This document shows positions 1 through 7,571 of a DNA stretch of 21,099 nucleotides, piece by piece. Numbering within the stretch: the stretch's first letter is position 1; every line of letters starts with the position of its first letter. Origin of the DNA: a virus; the IMG/VR virus record IMGVR_UViG_3300010885_019190, positions 1-21,099 of that record; one strand, written 5' to 3'. The notes below the pieces were generated by a model. It ran no database searches, was not told where the DNA came from, and was given only the letters and a program-made list of their open reading frames with translations. Both the position numbers and the translations under genes were made by a program.

Positions 1-1
1 A

Positions 2-2071
2 GTATTAGGTCAAGTTGCCCCAGCTACTACAGGAACAGCTGGTCAGGTGTTAGTTTCAGCGGGTAGTAGCGCAAGTTCATATTGGGCAGCTACAATACCA
101 GTGAGTGCTTATAGTGCTCAGTTTAATGGTAGCAATTATTTAAGTACAACAGCTGTCAGTTTACTTGGTGATTTTACAATCGAATGTTGGACTAGATTTA
201 CAGTTTTTTCAGCAGCCACATACGGAAGCGTTATTGTTTCACAAGGCGCTGCTACAACAATATCACCAAACGTAATGTCATTACAAATTGAAACGAGTGG
301 TGTTTTTCGTTTTTTCTGGTCTGATTTTAATACCCCAGTTTTAACTGGTCCAACAATGTCACTTAATACTTGGTATCACGTAGCGGTAACTAAAAGTGGT
401 TCTTCTTTTACATTGTGGATAAATGGCGTGTCCTCAGCTACTGGTACAAGTTCGGCTACAGTAACAGCAACTAATTTATTTTATGTAGGTTCTTCATGCT
501 ATGCACCTGGATTAACAACAAGATCAACAACTGGTTATATTTCAAATGTGCGTGTAACAAATGGCGTTGCAATATATACAGGTGCATTTACTCCACCAAC
601 AAGCCCATTAGGAACAGCCCAAGCAGCTGGAACTAATATAGCAGCGGTATCTGGTTCTCAGGTTGTTATATTAACTTGCAACGGTCCAGGATTTACTGAC
701 TCATCATCAAATGCATATATATTAACTAATAATGGTAATGTCGTAGCAACTCAGTACGCTCCATTCTCATCATTCTCCGCAATAGCAAGATCAGCAACAC
801 AAACACAAACAATACTAACATCTGGTTCTGGAACATATTATACTCCATCAGGTGTTGCTTGGTTGCGTATTCGTATGGTTGGTGGTGGAGGCGGCGGTGG
901 TGGTTCTGGTAGCGGCAGTCCAGGAAATGGCAGTGTTGGTGCTAACACAACATTTGGAACATCATTATTAACTGCTGGTGGAGGTGGTGCTGGTGTACCA
1001 AATAATGGTCTTCCAGGTATAGGAGGAACTGCATCTATTGGTTCAGGCGCTACTGGTATAGCACTATCGGGTGGTGGTGGAACTAATGCAGCATATTCAT
1101 ATTATCCAGGTGGTGGTAATGGTGGTACATCACCATTTGGTGGCGGCGGTGCTGGTGGACAACCAAATGGTGACGCTGGAGTGGTAAAAAATGGTTCTGC
1201 TGGAGCTACAAATTCTGGTTCTGGCGGTGGTGGCGGAAATTGGAACCAAGGTTCAAACGCTGGCGCTGGCTCTGGTGGTGGCGCTAGTGGATATGTTGAA
1301 GCATACATATCAAGTCCCGCAGCATCATATGCATATACCGTAGGCGCTGGAGGTGGCGGTGGATCAGCTGGAACTTCTGGTGGTGCTGGCGGCGGTGGCG
1401 GTTCTGGTGTTATTATTGTTGAAGAGAATTATGCTGTTAGTGTCGTCAAAAAATCAATGTCGCAAACAATACTAACATCTGGTTCTGGAACATATACCAC
1501 ACCAATTGGCGTTGTTCAATTAGAAATTCGTATGGTTGGTGGTGGTGCTGGTGGTGGAGGTTCGTTTGCTGCCGCTTCTGGTTCTGTTGCAAGTAGTGGT
1601 GCCAATACTATTTTTGGTGCAGCACAAGCATATGGTGGTACAGGTGGATATAATACATATTACGCTTCTGTAGGTGGTGTTGGCGGTAGTGGCACATTAG
1701 GAGGATATAGCGGAATTGTTATTTCTGGCGGTCAAGGTGGTGGTGCTGGCTCTGCTGTAATTGCTTATACTGGAGGTGGTGTTGGTGGTACATCACCATT
1801 TGGCGGCGCTGGTAGTGGTTCGGTAAACGGTAGTGCGTCAGCTGCTGCCACAAATAGCGGTAGTGGTGGTGGTGGCGGTGGTGGCAATAGTAGCGCATCA
1901 ACATCTCCTGGTCATGGTGGAGGTTCTGGCGGATATGTCGAAGCATACATATCAAGTCCAGCAGCATCTTATGCATATACAGTAGGTGCTGGTGGTGGTG
2001 GTGGTTCTGGTGGTGTGTGGCCAGGTGGTGGTGGTGGTTCTGGTATCATTATAATTAAAGAATATTATTAA
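2..2071 (+). CDS. Tail fibre/adhesin with LamG-like lectin domain and two glycine-rich domains (5' partial)
   Basis: The reading frame is open to the left edge, so the true start lies upstream; the GTG at 47 is only an internal valine codon. The first visible segment has the fibre-type linker GTAGQVLVSAG..SYWA. Next comes a LamG/concanavalin-A-like jelly-roll domain (about nt 110-775): AQFNGSNYLS, DFTIECWTRF, TWYHVAVTKSG, LWINGV, GYISNVRVTNG and a closing SSSNAYILTNNGNV segment. Two homologous glycine-rich domains follow (about 806-1432 and 1463-2068). Each begins QTILTSGSGTY.TP, continues with an IRMVGGG strand and long Gly runs, contains YVEAYISSPAASYAYTVGAG, and ends in a hydrophobic G(V/I)IIV/I strand. 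Lectin folds and polyglycine domains of this type form receptor-binding tips in tailed phages. The role in surface recognition is inferred; the receptor is unknown. Base use is dominated by GGT/GGC/GGA codons. Confidence 0.85.
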   Translation, partial: VLGQVAPATTGTAGQVLVSAGSSASSYWAATIPVSAYSAQFNGSNYLSTTAVSLLGDFTIECWTRFTVFSAATYGSVIVSQGAATTISPNVMSLQIETSGVFRFFWSDFNTPVLTGPTMSLNTWYHVAVTKSGSSFTLWINGVSSATGTSSATVTATNLFYVGSSCYAPGLTTRSTTGYISNVRVTNGVAIYTGAFTPPTSPLGTAQAAGTNIAAVSGSQVVILTCNGPGFTDSSSNAYILTNNGNVVATQYAPFSSFSAIARSATQTQTILTSGSGTYYTPSGVAWLRIRMVGGGGGGGGSGSGSPGNGSVGANTTFGTSLLTAGGGGAGVPNNGLPGIGGTASIGSGATGIALSGGGGTNAAYSYYPGGGNGGTSPFGGGGAGGQPNGDAGVVKNGSAGATNSGSGGGGGNWNQGSNAGAGSGGGASGYVEAYISSPAASYAYTVGAGGGGGSAGTSGGAGGGGGSGVIIVEENYAVSVVKKSMSQTILTSGSGTYTTPIGVVQLEIRMVGGGAGGGGSFAAASGSVASSGANTIFGAAQAYGGTGGYNTYYASVGGVGGSGTLGGYSGIVISGGQGGGAGSAVIAYTGGGVGGTSPFGGAGSGSVNGSASAAATNSGSGGGGGGGNSSASTSPGHGGGSGGYVEAYISSPAASYAYTVGAGGGGGSGGVWPGGGGGSGIIIIKEYY
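806..1432 (+). repeat. Glycine-rich domain, copy A of a tandem duplication
   Basis: Copy A of a direct domain repeat inside the large adhesin gene. Positions 806-838 are identical over 33 nt to 1463-1495 in copy B. Positions 1289-1350 match 1931-1992 with only a few, mostly third-position, differences. The 20-nt stretch 1121-1140 recurs at 1784-1803. The Gly-run lengths between these anchors differ between copies. Confidence 0.85.
1463..2068 (+). repeat. Glycine-rich domain, copy B of a tandem duplication
   Basis: Copy B of the domain repeat, following copy A after a short linker (SVVKKSMS). It shares the opening, middle and closing blocks with copy A but differs in the length and composition of the polyglycine stretches. 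It ends with GIIIIKEYY at the C-terminus of the protein. Confidence 0.85.
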
Positions 2072-2090
2072 CTCAAAGGAGAACTAAACA

Positions 2091-2471
2091 ATGGGACATT
2101 TTGCAAAAGTAGTAGACGGAAAAGTATCACAGGTGATTGTTGCGGAACCAGACTTCTTCGACACATTTGTTGATTCATCTCCTGGTCAGTGGATTCAAAC
2201 CTCATATAATACAAGAGGTAATGTTCACTATGCACCAAACTCAAATGAGCCAGATGGTGGTGAAGCATTACGTGGCAACTATGCTGGTATTGGATACACA
2301 TATGATAATATCAATGATGTGTTCTATGCACCTCGTCCATATGATAGCTGGACTTTGTCGCATGATACATGGACTTGGGAAGCACCAGTACCTTATCCAA
2401 CTGATGGTCATATATATGTTTGGGAAGAAGCAACTACATCTTGGCAAGAAGTTGAGATACCATCTTTATAA
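2091..2471 (+). CDS. Small conserved tail-fibre-region protein (126 aa)
   Basis: The start is supported by AAAGGAG placed 8-9 nt before the ATG. The protein opens MGHFAKVVDGKVSQVIV and contains WIQTSYNT, a GNYAGIGYTYD segment, an APRPYDSWTL segment and a Trp-rich end (TWTWEAPVPYPTDG, YVWEEATTSWQEVE). From memory, proteins with the pattern 'YAGIGYTYD...P.PY.SW.L....W.AP.P.P..G..Y.WDE....W' are very common in marine T4-like phages, next to tail fibre genes, and are usually annotated as hypothetical or virion structural. There is no signal peptide or membrane segment. The adjacent fibres suggest a tail-tip component or an assembly factor for the fibre encoded just upstream; neither can be shown here. 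Confidence 0.85.
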   Translation: MGHFAKVVDGKVSQVIVAEPDFFDTFVDSSPGQWIQTSYNTRGNVHYAPNSNEPDGGEALRGNYAGIGYTYDNINDVFYAPRPYDSWTLSHDTWTWEAPVPYPTDGHIYVWEEATTSWQEVEIPSL

Positions 2472-2474
2472 ATA
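2467..2474 (+). promoter_or_regulatory. T4-type late promoter (TATAAATA)
   Basis: Exact match to the T4 late -10 box TATAAATA, overlapping the TAA stop of the small tail-region gene (2469-2471) and 32 nt before the ATG of the S74 fibre gene. Late promoters of this type need only the -10 box, read by a gp55-like sigma factor with gp33 and the sliding clamp. Confidence 0.75.
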
Positions 2475-2506
2475 GAATAAAACCAATAAGGGGATAGTGA
2501 ACCAAA

Positions 2507-3571
2507 ATGGCAGATAACAGTTTTGTAGTAAAGAATACATTAGTAGTTAACAATAGTTTTACTGTTAACAGTACATCTTTTGTTTACACAGCCAATGCTT
2601 TAAGTATCGGAACATCTGCGTACTATGTTACTAACGGTAACATAGGTTTAGGTAATAGCTCTCCTGATCACAAATTAAGCGTTAATGGAAACACATACCT
2701 TAATGGCACAGTAAACGCCATTGGTAATGTTTCCATTGGCGGCATTACTTCTATTAATGCTAATGTGGTTATGAACTCTACTGCTGGTATTTCCGCCAAT
2801 GGTTCTTATGGATCCCAAGGTCAGGCGCTTATATCAAACGGTTCTTCTGTTTACTGGGCAACCGCAACAGCCGGAACAAACACTCAAATTCAATTTAATG
2901 ATTCTAGCACTGCTAATGCCTCTGCAGGATTCATATTTAATAAAACAACAAACAATGTTACAATAGCCAACAGCCTCAGTTTAGGGAATAACCTAACATT
3001 ATCAAATAGTGTTATTATAGGCAGTATGGTAATCAATAATACTGGTGTGTCTCAAAATACATTTGGTATTGGAACAGCCGCATATTTTGTTTCTAATGGT
3101 AATTTTGGTATTGGAACATCAAGTCCAGCATACAAACTAGATGTGGCTGGTACTATTAATTCTCGTGGAGATATATTTGTTACAAAAGGATCTTCACCAT
3201 ATATCGGACCAATCGATAATTATAATATACGTTTTGGTACAGGTGGTGTTGATCGTGCTACTATTGACACTAGTGGTAACTTTACTGCAACTGGTGATAT
3301 AACAGCGTTTTCTGATTCCAGATTAAAAACAGATGTTAAGACAATAACAAACGCTTTAGAAAAAGTATCAAAAATGCGTGGTGTTATGTTTACAAGAAAA
3401 GATACTGGGTCTAAAGGTACCGGTGTTATAGCTCAAGAAATGTTAGAAATATTACCAGAGGTTGTTCATGAAGGAGATAATCTATCAGTAGCATATGGAA
3501 ATATTGTTGGTATTCTAATTGAAGCTATTAAAGAGTTAAAAATAAAAGTTAAAGAGTTAGAAAACAAATGA
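2507..3571 (+). CDS. Tail fibre protein with C-terminal S74 endosialidase-type chaperone domain
   Basis: A 354-aa fibre protein. The N-terminal two thirds are rich in Asn, Ser, Thr and Gly and hold two similar segments, GTSAYYVTNGNIGLGNSSP (about residues 35-53) and GTAAYFVSNGNFGIGTSSP (about 189-207). Each is followed by a KL(S/D)V(N/A)G stretch, typical of trimeric beta-structured fibres. GSQGQALISNGSSVYWA (about 102-118) resembles the linker at the start of the upstream adhesin. Residues about 268-354 form the Peptidase_S74 intramolecular chaperone: SDSRLKTDV, RGVMFTRKDTG, GTGVIAQEMLEILPEVV and a C-terminal helix IKELKIKVKELENK. In this family the chaperone drives trimerisation and then cuts itself off next to the conserved serine (here Ser269). 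It probably forms a distal fibre; whether it meets the host directly is unknown. AAGGGG at 2488-2493 is a rather distant Shine-Dalgarno. Confidence 0.9.
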   Translation: MADNSFVVKNTLVVNNSFTVNSTSFVYTANALSIGTSAYYVTNGNIGLGNSSPDHKLSVNGNTYLNGTVNAIGNVSIGGITSINANVVMNSTAGISANGSYGSQGQALISNGSSVYWATATAGTNTQIQFNDSSTANASAGFIFNKTTNNVTIANSLSLGNNLTLSNSVIIGSMVINNTGVSQNTFGIGTAAYFVSNGNFGIGTSSPAYKLDVAGTINSRGDIFVTKGSSPYIGPIDNYNIRFGTGGVDRATIDTSGNFTATGDITAFSDSRLKTDVKTITNALEKVSKMRGVMFTRKDTGSKGTGVIAQEMLEILPEVVHEGDNLSVAYGNIVGILIEAIKELKIKVKELENK

Positions 3572-4380
3572 CTTTACCATCATCTGGTTCAATAAGTTTC
3601 AGTCAAATAAACTTAGAACTTGGTAGATCTTCAAATGCAAGGTTTACCCTTAATGACGCAGAAGGAAGAAAATTAGCTTCTACTGGAGGAACTGGTCAGA
3701 ATTTATCTTCTGGCACCCAAACTAAAACATCAAATTATCGTGGTCATGCAAAATTAAATGTTACTTTTGGTTCGACCACAACGAATATTGATACTGGAAA
3801 TTATCTTACTAATTATTCTGCTGGAAAAACTTGGTCGACATACACAATCAATAACGGTGTGGTAATCGGATCTTCTTCATCTGGCAGTTATGCTATGACT
3901 ATTACTGGTAATTCCGGTGATATTACTGAATTGTATAATAATGGAACAATTATCGGAGCTGGTGGAGCTGGTGCAGGTCGAAATGGAGGAGGTGGCGGAG
4001 CTGGCGGTAATGCATTATTAGTTAATACTTCAACAACTGTATATAACAATGGCGCTTTATGGGGTGGAGGCGGAGGCGGCGGTGGTGGTAATGATGGTGG
4101 CGATGGTTCACCAAAACCAGCATTTAATCCTGGTGGAGGCGGAGGCGGCGGCGCTGGGTATGTTGGAGGTTCTGGATATAATGGCGGTACTCTTACTGTT
4201 GGTGGTAATGGCGAATGGCGTGGAGGAACTGCAGGTAACGGCGGCAGCGGTGGTGATCCAGGCAATGCAGGTGGTGGAAGTAATAATGGTGGCGGCGGCG
4301 GTGCGCCAGGTTATTATGTTGTAGGTGGTGGTAATGTTATTTGGGCAGCTACTGGTGACCGAAGAGGTTATTCTGGTTAA
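3568..4380 (+). CDS. Glycine-rich tail adhesin (270 aa)
   Basis: The start overlaps the upstream stop as ATGA, so translation is probably coupled to the S74 fibre. The N-terminus (MTLPSSGSISFSQIN, then LGRSSNARFTLND) matches a segment common at the start of small phage tail proteins. A mid-section rich in Thr and Ser strands (about residues 68-125) leads to a C-terminal half made of polyglycine runs separated by short strands (LLVNTSTTVYNNGALW, YYVVGGGNVIW). This resembles the distal adhesin gp38 of T4-like phage S16, whose glycine-rich domain is a stack of polyglycine-II helices. That analogy comes from composition and context, not alignment. The coupled fibre-adhesin pair looks like a fibre shaft with its receptor-binding tip. 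Confidence 0.75.
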   Translation: MTLPSSGSISFSQINLELGRSSNARFTLNDAEGRKLASTGGTGQNLSSGTQTKTSNYRGHAKLNVTFGSTTTNIDTGNYLTNYSAGKTWSTYTINNGVVIGSSSSGSYAMTITGNSGDITELYNNGTIIGAGGAGAGRNGGGGGAGGNALLVNTSTTVYNNGALWGGGGGGGGGNDGGDGSPKPAFNPGGGGGGGAGYVGGSGYNGGTLTVGGNGEWRGGTAGNGGSGGDPGNAGGGSNNGGGGGAPGYYVVGGGNVIWAATGDRRGYSG

Positions 4381-4392
4381 TAAATATAAATT
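4379..4392 (+). promoter_or_regulatory. Late promoter, two overlapping boxes (AATAAATA / TATAAATT)
   Basis: AATAAATA at 4379-4386 overlaps the TAA stop of the adhesin (4378-4380). TATAAATT at 4385-4392 overlaps it further. Both are one mismatch from TATAAATA. The boxes precede the unit that carries two unknown genes and genes 13 to 17. It is not clear which of the two is used. Confidence 0.55.
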
Positions 4393-4406
4393 AAAAAGGT
4401 ATTAGT

Positions 4407-4721
4407 ATGTCAGACAATATTATTGTTACTATTGTAAGTTATGACGATGATCATAATATGCATGTTAAATTTTCAGATGGTGTAGATGAAACACCAATCT
4501 ACAATTTTCAACCGTATACGTTTGATTCAAGTATATCAACATCAGATATCTTAAAAAAAATATCATTAGCTGGTATCAACGCTCTAAAAGATATTAAAAA
4601 TAAAAAAACATTTAATAACAAATTCTCTCATGTTAATGAGTTTAAATCGCTTGTTGGTAAACCACAAACATATTCTATTTCTGAATTATCAGCAAACAAC
4701 TCTTATGAGATTTCAATATGA
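4407..4721 (+). CDS. Hypothetical protein (104 aa)
   Basis: Not recognised. It opens MSDNIIVTIVSYDDDHNMHV and contains a Lys/Asn-rich helix-like middle (LKDIKNKKTFNNKF). There is no signal peptide, membrane segment or Cys/His cluster. AAAAAGGT lies 10-14 nt before the ATG, and the gene overlaps the next by ATGA, so the two are probably translated together. It lies first in the unit that leads into the neck genes, behind a late box. A minor virion or assembly role is plausible but unproven. Confidence 0.7.
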   Translation: MSDNIIVTIVSYDDDHNMHVKFSDGVDETPIYNFQPYTFDSSISTSDILKKISLAGINALKDIKNKKTFNNKFSHVNEFKSLVGKPQTYSISELSANNSYEISI

Positions 4722-5245
4722 AAGTATTAAGCACTGCAGAAATATGTAAAGGATTTGCTATTTGTGTTGGTCATATTACTGCTAATGATGAGTTTGTTTT
4801 TACTGTTGAAGAGACAACAGGTAATGGCGTATTCAGTCAATTGGGTTATTGCATAGAAGGTTATGCAGATTTAATAGATTCTGATGGTAAAGTAATACAA
4901 GAATTATCTGGCGGTAATCTATACGACTTTAGAGATTATTACAGTACATCATATAAAATGCGAACAAATTCTACTACTAGTGGAACTTGGTTTTGTATAA
5001 ACCCAATTCTTGCTACTAAAATATATGATGCTACTTTATTAAAAGAAAACACAACAAAAACATATACAGGCGATGGCGTAGAAAATGTTATAGTTTGTGT
5101 TACTGGAACAGTAAAAGTTAATGATAAAGTACTTGAGAGTAAAAATTATGTTAGAGTACTAAATGGCAAAATAGCTAATGTTACAGTATATCCAGGGTCG
5201 GTTGCTGTTTATTTTAAAGATTCCGGAAAGGTTCAAGGTCAGTAA
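4718..5245 (+). CDS. Hypothetical protein, beta-rich (175 aa)
   Basis: Not recognised by name. The start overlaps the upstream stop (ATGA) and the stop lies 1 nt from the gp13 start. The protein seems to hold two beta-rich halves. Residues about 20-95 alternate strands and turns (FVFTVEETTGNGVFSQLGYC, TSGTWFCINP). Residues about 110-170 have the rhythm of a cupin or small beta-sandwich (NVIVCVTGTVKVNDKVLES, then VYPGSVAVYFKD). The His and Glu residues of a metal-binding cupin are not evident, so enzyme activity is doubtful. Position between fibres and neck suggests a structural protein, for example a neck or fibre accessory; this is inference only. Confidence 0.7.
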   Translation: MKVLSTAEICKGFAICVGHITANDEFVFTVEETTGNGVFSQLGYCIEGYADLIDSDGKVIQELSGGNLYDFRDYYSTSYKMRTNSTTSGTWFCINPILATKIYDATLLKENTTKTYTGDGVENVIVCVTGTVKVNDKVLESKNYVRVLNGKIANVTVYPGSVAVYFKDSGKVQGQ

Positions 5246-5246
5246 A

Positions 5247-5987
5247 ATGGCAACCCCAACATCAAGATCAGATTTTAAAGAAAATTGTCTACGACGTTTA
5301 GGTAAGCCTGTTATCGAAATCAACGTTGATGACGATCAGGTAGATGATCGTATTGATGAGTCTTTGAGATATTTTTGGGATTACCATTTTGATGGTTCCG
5401 AAAAACTATTTTATAAACAGCAAGTAACACAAACAGATAAAACCAACAAGTACATCACACTACCTGAAAACATTATTGGCGCTGTTAATATATTTCCTAT
5501 TGGTAGTGGTTTAAATACCAATAACCTATTCAATATTCGTTATCAGATTGCTCTTAATGATCTGTACACTTTAACTTCTGTTTCTATGGTGCCATATGTT
5601 ATGGCGCTAACTCATATTCAAAATCTTGAACAGATACTTGTTGGTCAACAACCATTAAGATACAATCGTCATGTTAATCGTTTATATGTTGATATGGATT
5701 GGGATAGGGTAGATATTGGTGAATACCTTTTAGTCGAAGCTTATGAAATTGTAAATCCAGACATCTATACTGATGCTTGGTCTGATCGCTGGTTGCTTCG
5801 TTACGCTGCATGTTTGATCAAACAACAGTGGGGTAACAACTTAAAGAAATTTGATGGTATGAAAATGCCAGGTGGTTTAACTTTTAATGGTCAACGAATA
5901 TATGAAGAAGCCACTCAGGAAAGAGTAGAGCTTGAAAAAGAAATGATCCATAGCTATTCACTTCCTGTTACAGATATGATTGGCTAA
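5247..5987 (+). CDS. gp13: Neck protein gp13
   Basis: Head-completion (neck) protein that, with gp14, closes the DNA-filled head and forms the platform for tail joining. The ATG at 5247 follows the upstream TAA directly and gives MATPTSRSDFKENCLRRLG (246 aa). A longer reading from 5178 would overlap the upstream gene by about 70 nt and add a non-conserved leader, so it was not used. Recognisable segments are VDDRIDESLRYFWDYHFDG (about residues 31-49), a VDMDWDRVDIGEYLLVEAYE segment and a C-terminal TQERVELEKEM helix, as in gp13 of marine T4-like phages. T4 gp13 is longer (about 309 aa). Gene order before 14, 15, 16 and 17 supports the call. Confidence 0.88.
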   Translation: MATPTSRSDFKENCLRRLGKPVIEINVDDDQVDDRIDESLRYFWDYHFDGSEKLFYKQQVTQTDKTNKYITLPENIIGAVNIFPIGSGLNTNNLFNIRYQIALNDLYTLTSVSMVPYVMALTHIQNLEQILVGQQPLRYNRHVNRLYVDMDWDRVDIGEYLLVEAYEIVNPDIYTDAWSDRWLLRYAACLIKQQWGNNLKKFDGMKMPGGLTFNGQRIYEEATQERVELEKEMIHSYSLPVTDMIG

Positions 5988-5988
5988 T

Positions 5989-6711
5989 ATGGCAACTAAC
6001 TTTTTCTTCAATAATTTCCAATCGTCTCAGGAGCAGCTGCTTCTCGAGAATTTAATTATTGAAACTATTAAAATTTATGGTCAAGACATGTGGTATATGC
6101 CTCGTAAGTTAAACAACTACGATAAGGTATATGGCGCAGACGATCAATCAAGTTATGAGAGCGCATATCCTATTGAAATATACATCAAGTCAGTAGATGG
6201 GTTTTCTGGTGATGGTAATTTTATGTCTAAGTTTGGCCTTGAAATTAGAGACCAAGTTATATTCTCTGTTGCTCAGCGTATCTTTAATGAGGAAGTTGGT
6301 AGTTTCTCAACACAACCAAGACCAAACGAAGGCGACCTTATATATTTCCCATTGAACAAAAAGTGTTTCCAGGTTAAGTATGTCAACAAGTTCGAAATGT
6401 TTTACCAGTTGGGTGCTCTTCAAACTTGGGAAATGACTTGCGAGTTGTTCGAATATTCCAATGAATTAATGAATACTGGCATACCTGAAATTGATATTCT
6501 ACAAGCAAAATCCAGCACCAATATTCTTGATTGGAATATCATGGATGAAAGTGGATTCAACCTATTAACAGAAAACGATGAGTATATTGTGATGGAACAA
6601 TCATCAGTAACAGATATTGTTGTTGTTTCAAACAATGATGCAATACAATCAGAGTCAGATATGTTTGTTGACTTTACTGCATTTGATCCGTTCAGCGAAA
6701 GAGCAATTTAA
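5989..6711 (+). CDS. gp14: Neck protein gp14
   Basis: Partner of gp13 in the neck of the T4 head. ATG 5989 was chosen over an in-frame TTG three codons earlier: it sits 1 nt after the gp13 stop and gives MATNFFFNNFQSSQEQLLLE, the usual opening of the family. Family landmarks are IKIYGQDMWYMPRK (about residues 27-40), ESAYPIEIYI, GNFMSKFGLEIRDQV and the acidic, less conserved C-terminus. T4 gp14 has the parallel elements YGVEVYYLPRK, SAYPIEAYI and LLSKFGI. At 240 aa it is close to T4 gp14 (256 aa). Its stop shares a base with the gp15 start (TAATG). Confidence 0.92.
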   Translation: MATNFFFNNFQSSQEQLLLENLIIETIKIYGQDMWYMPRKLNNYDKVYGADDQSSYESAYPIEIYIKSVDGFSGDGNFMSKFGLEIRDQVIFSVAQRIFNEEVGSFSTQPRPNEGDLIYFPLNKKCFQVKYVNKFEMFYQLGALQTWEMTCELFEYSNELMNTGIPEIDILQAKSSTNILDWNIMDESGFNLLTENDEYIVMEQSSVTDIVVVSNNDAIQSESDMFVDFTAFDPFSERAI

Positions 6712-7571
6712 TGTTTGGTTCTCCATTCTACTTTTCAATGATAAGAAAATATGTTATCTTGATGGGAACACTCGTCAACAATATTCGTATTACAAGAACA
6801 GATAAAGCTGGTAATGTAACATCTCTTATCAAAGTTCCTGTTACATATGCACCAAAAGACAAAATGCTTGCCCGTGTAACACAAGATCCAAATATTGATA
6901 GAGCTTCTGCTGTAGCTCCATTGCCTATGATTTCTTTTGAAATGGGCAAGATGAGATATGATGGATCTAGAAAACTACCAACTATTAATAAAATAGCTGT
7001 CAAAAATGTTGCAGATGTTAACAAGTTAAAATATCAATATAACCCAGTTCCATATGACATAGAATTTAAAGTTTATGTTTATGCTAAAAATGCCGAAGAC
7101 GGTACAAAAATAATCGAGCAGATCATTCCTTATTTTACTCCTGATTGGACAACCACTGTAAAACTTATTCCCGAAATGGAAGTTACAATGGATATCCCAA
7201 TCATATTAAATGATATAGCATATACTGATAATTATGATGGCGCTTTTCAAAATCGTAGAGCAATTATATGGACTTTAGACTTTGTTCTAAAAGGCTATAT
7301 ATATGGTCCTGTTAAAACAGGTAATATTATTAAATTCGTTGAAACTAATTTTTATCTACCAGATACTGAATATGGAAAAATACCAACTGTTGCTGGAACT
7401 CTTCCTGTTGGCGAACGTGTTACAGTGCAGCCAGGATTTACTCCAGGTAATACCTCAATAAGTTATTATGGTCAGCCTAATAATTCTATATCGACAATAC
7501 CATATGCTGATATAAAAGTATCTGATGATTTTGGGTTTGTTACAATGATTTACAATGAAGATGAGATATAA
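6711..7571 (+). CDS. gp15: Tail terminator / proximal sheath stabiliser gp15
   Basis: gp15 forms a hexameric ring that caps the finished tail tube and sheath and docks the tail to the neck. The N-terminus, MFGSPFYFSMIRKYVILMG, parallels T4 gp15 (MFGYFYNSSFRRYATLMG). Further family landmarks are KVPVTYAPKDK, QYNPVPYDIEFKVYV and IIEQIIPYFTPDW (T4: VEQILPYFQPHF). At 286 aa it is near T4 size (272 aa). The start overlaps the gp14 stop and the stop overlaps the gp16 start, both as TAATG, which implies coupled translation through 14-15-16. Confidence 0.95.
   Translation: MFGSPFYFSMIRKYVILMGTLVNNIRITRTDKAGNVTSLIKVPVTYAPKDKMLARVTQDPNIDRASAVAPLPMISFEMGKMRYDGSRKLPTINKIAVKNVADVNKLKYQYNPVPYDIEFKVYVYAKNAEDGTKIIEQIIPYFTPDWTTTVKLIPEMEVTMDIPIILNDIAYTDNYDGAFQNRRAIIWTLDFVLKGYIYGPVKTGNIIKFVETNFYLPDTEYGKIPTVAGTLPVGERVTVQPGFTPGNTSISYYGQPNNSISTIPYADIKVSDDFGFVTMIYNEDEI

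Noticed and set aside
1102-1308. Proline-rich open frame on the - strand opposite the adhesin
   Set aside because: It is the complement of glycine codons (GGN read as NCC); no ribosome binding site, and it lies wholly inside a well-supported + strand gene. The same holds for 3888-4265.
870-1410. GGT/GGC-rich direct repeats as a possible CRISPR or other non-coding array
   Set aside because: The repeats are irregular, in frame and encode polyglycine; no regular spacers.
5178-5246. Longer N-terminus for gp13
   Set aside because: It would overlap the upstream gene by about 70 nt with a leader not typical of gp13; ATG 5247 gives the family-type start.
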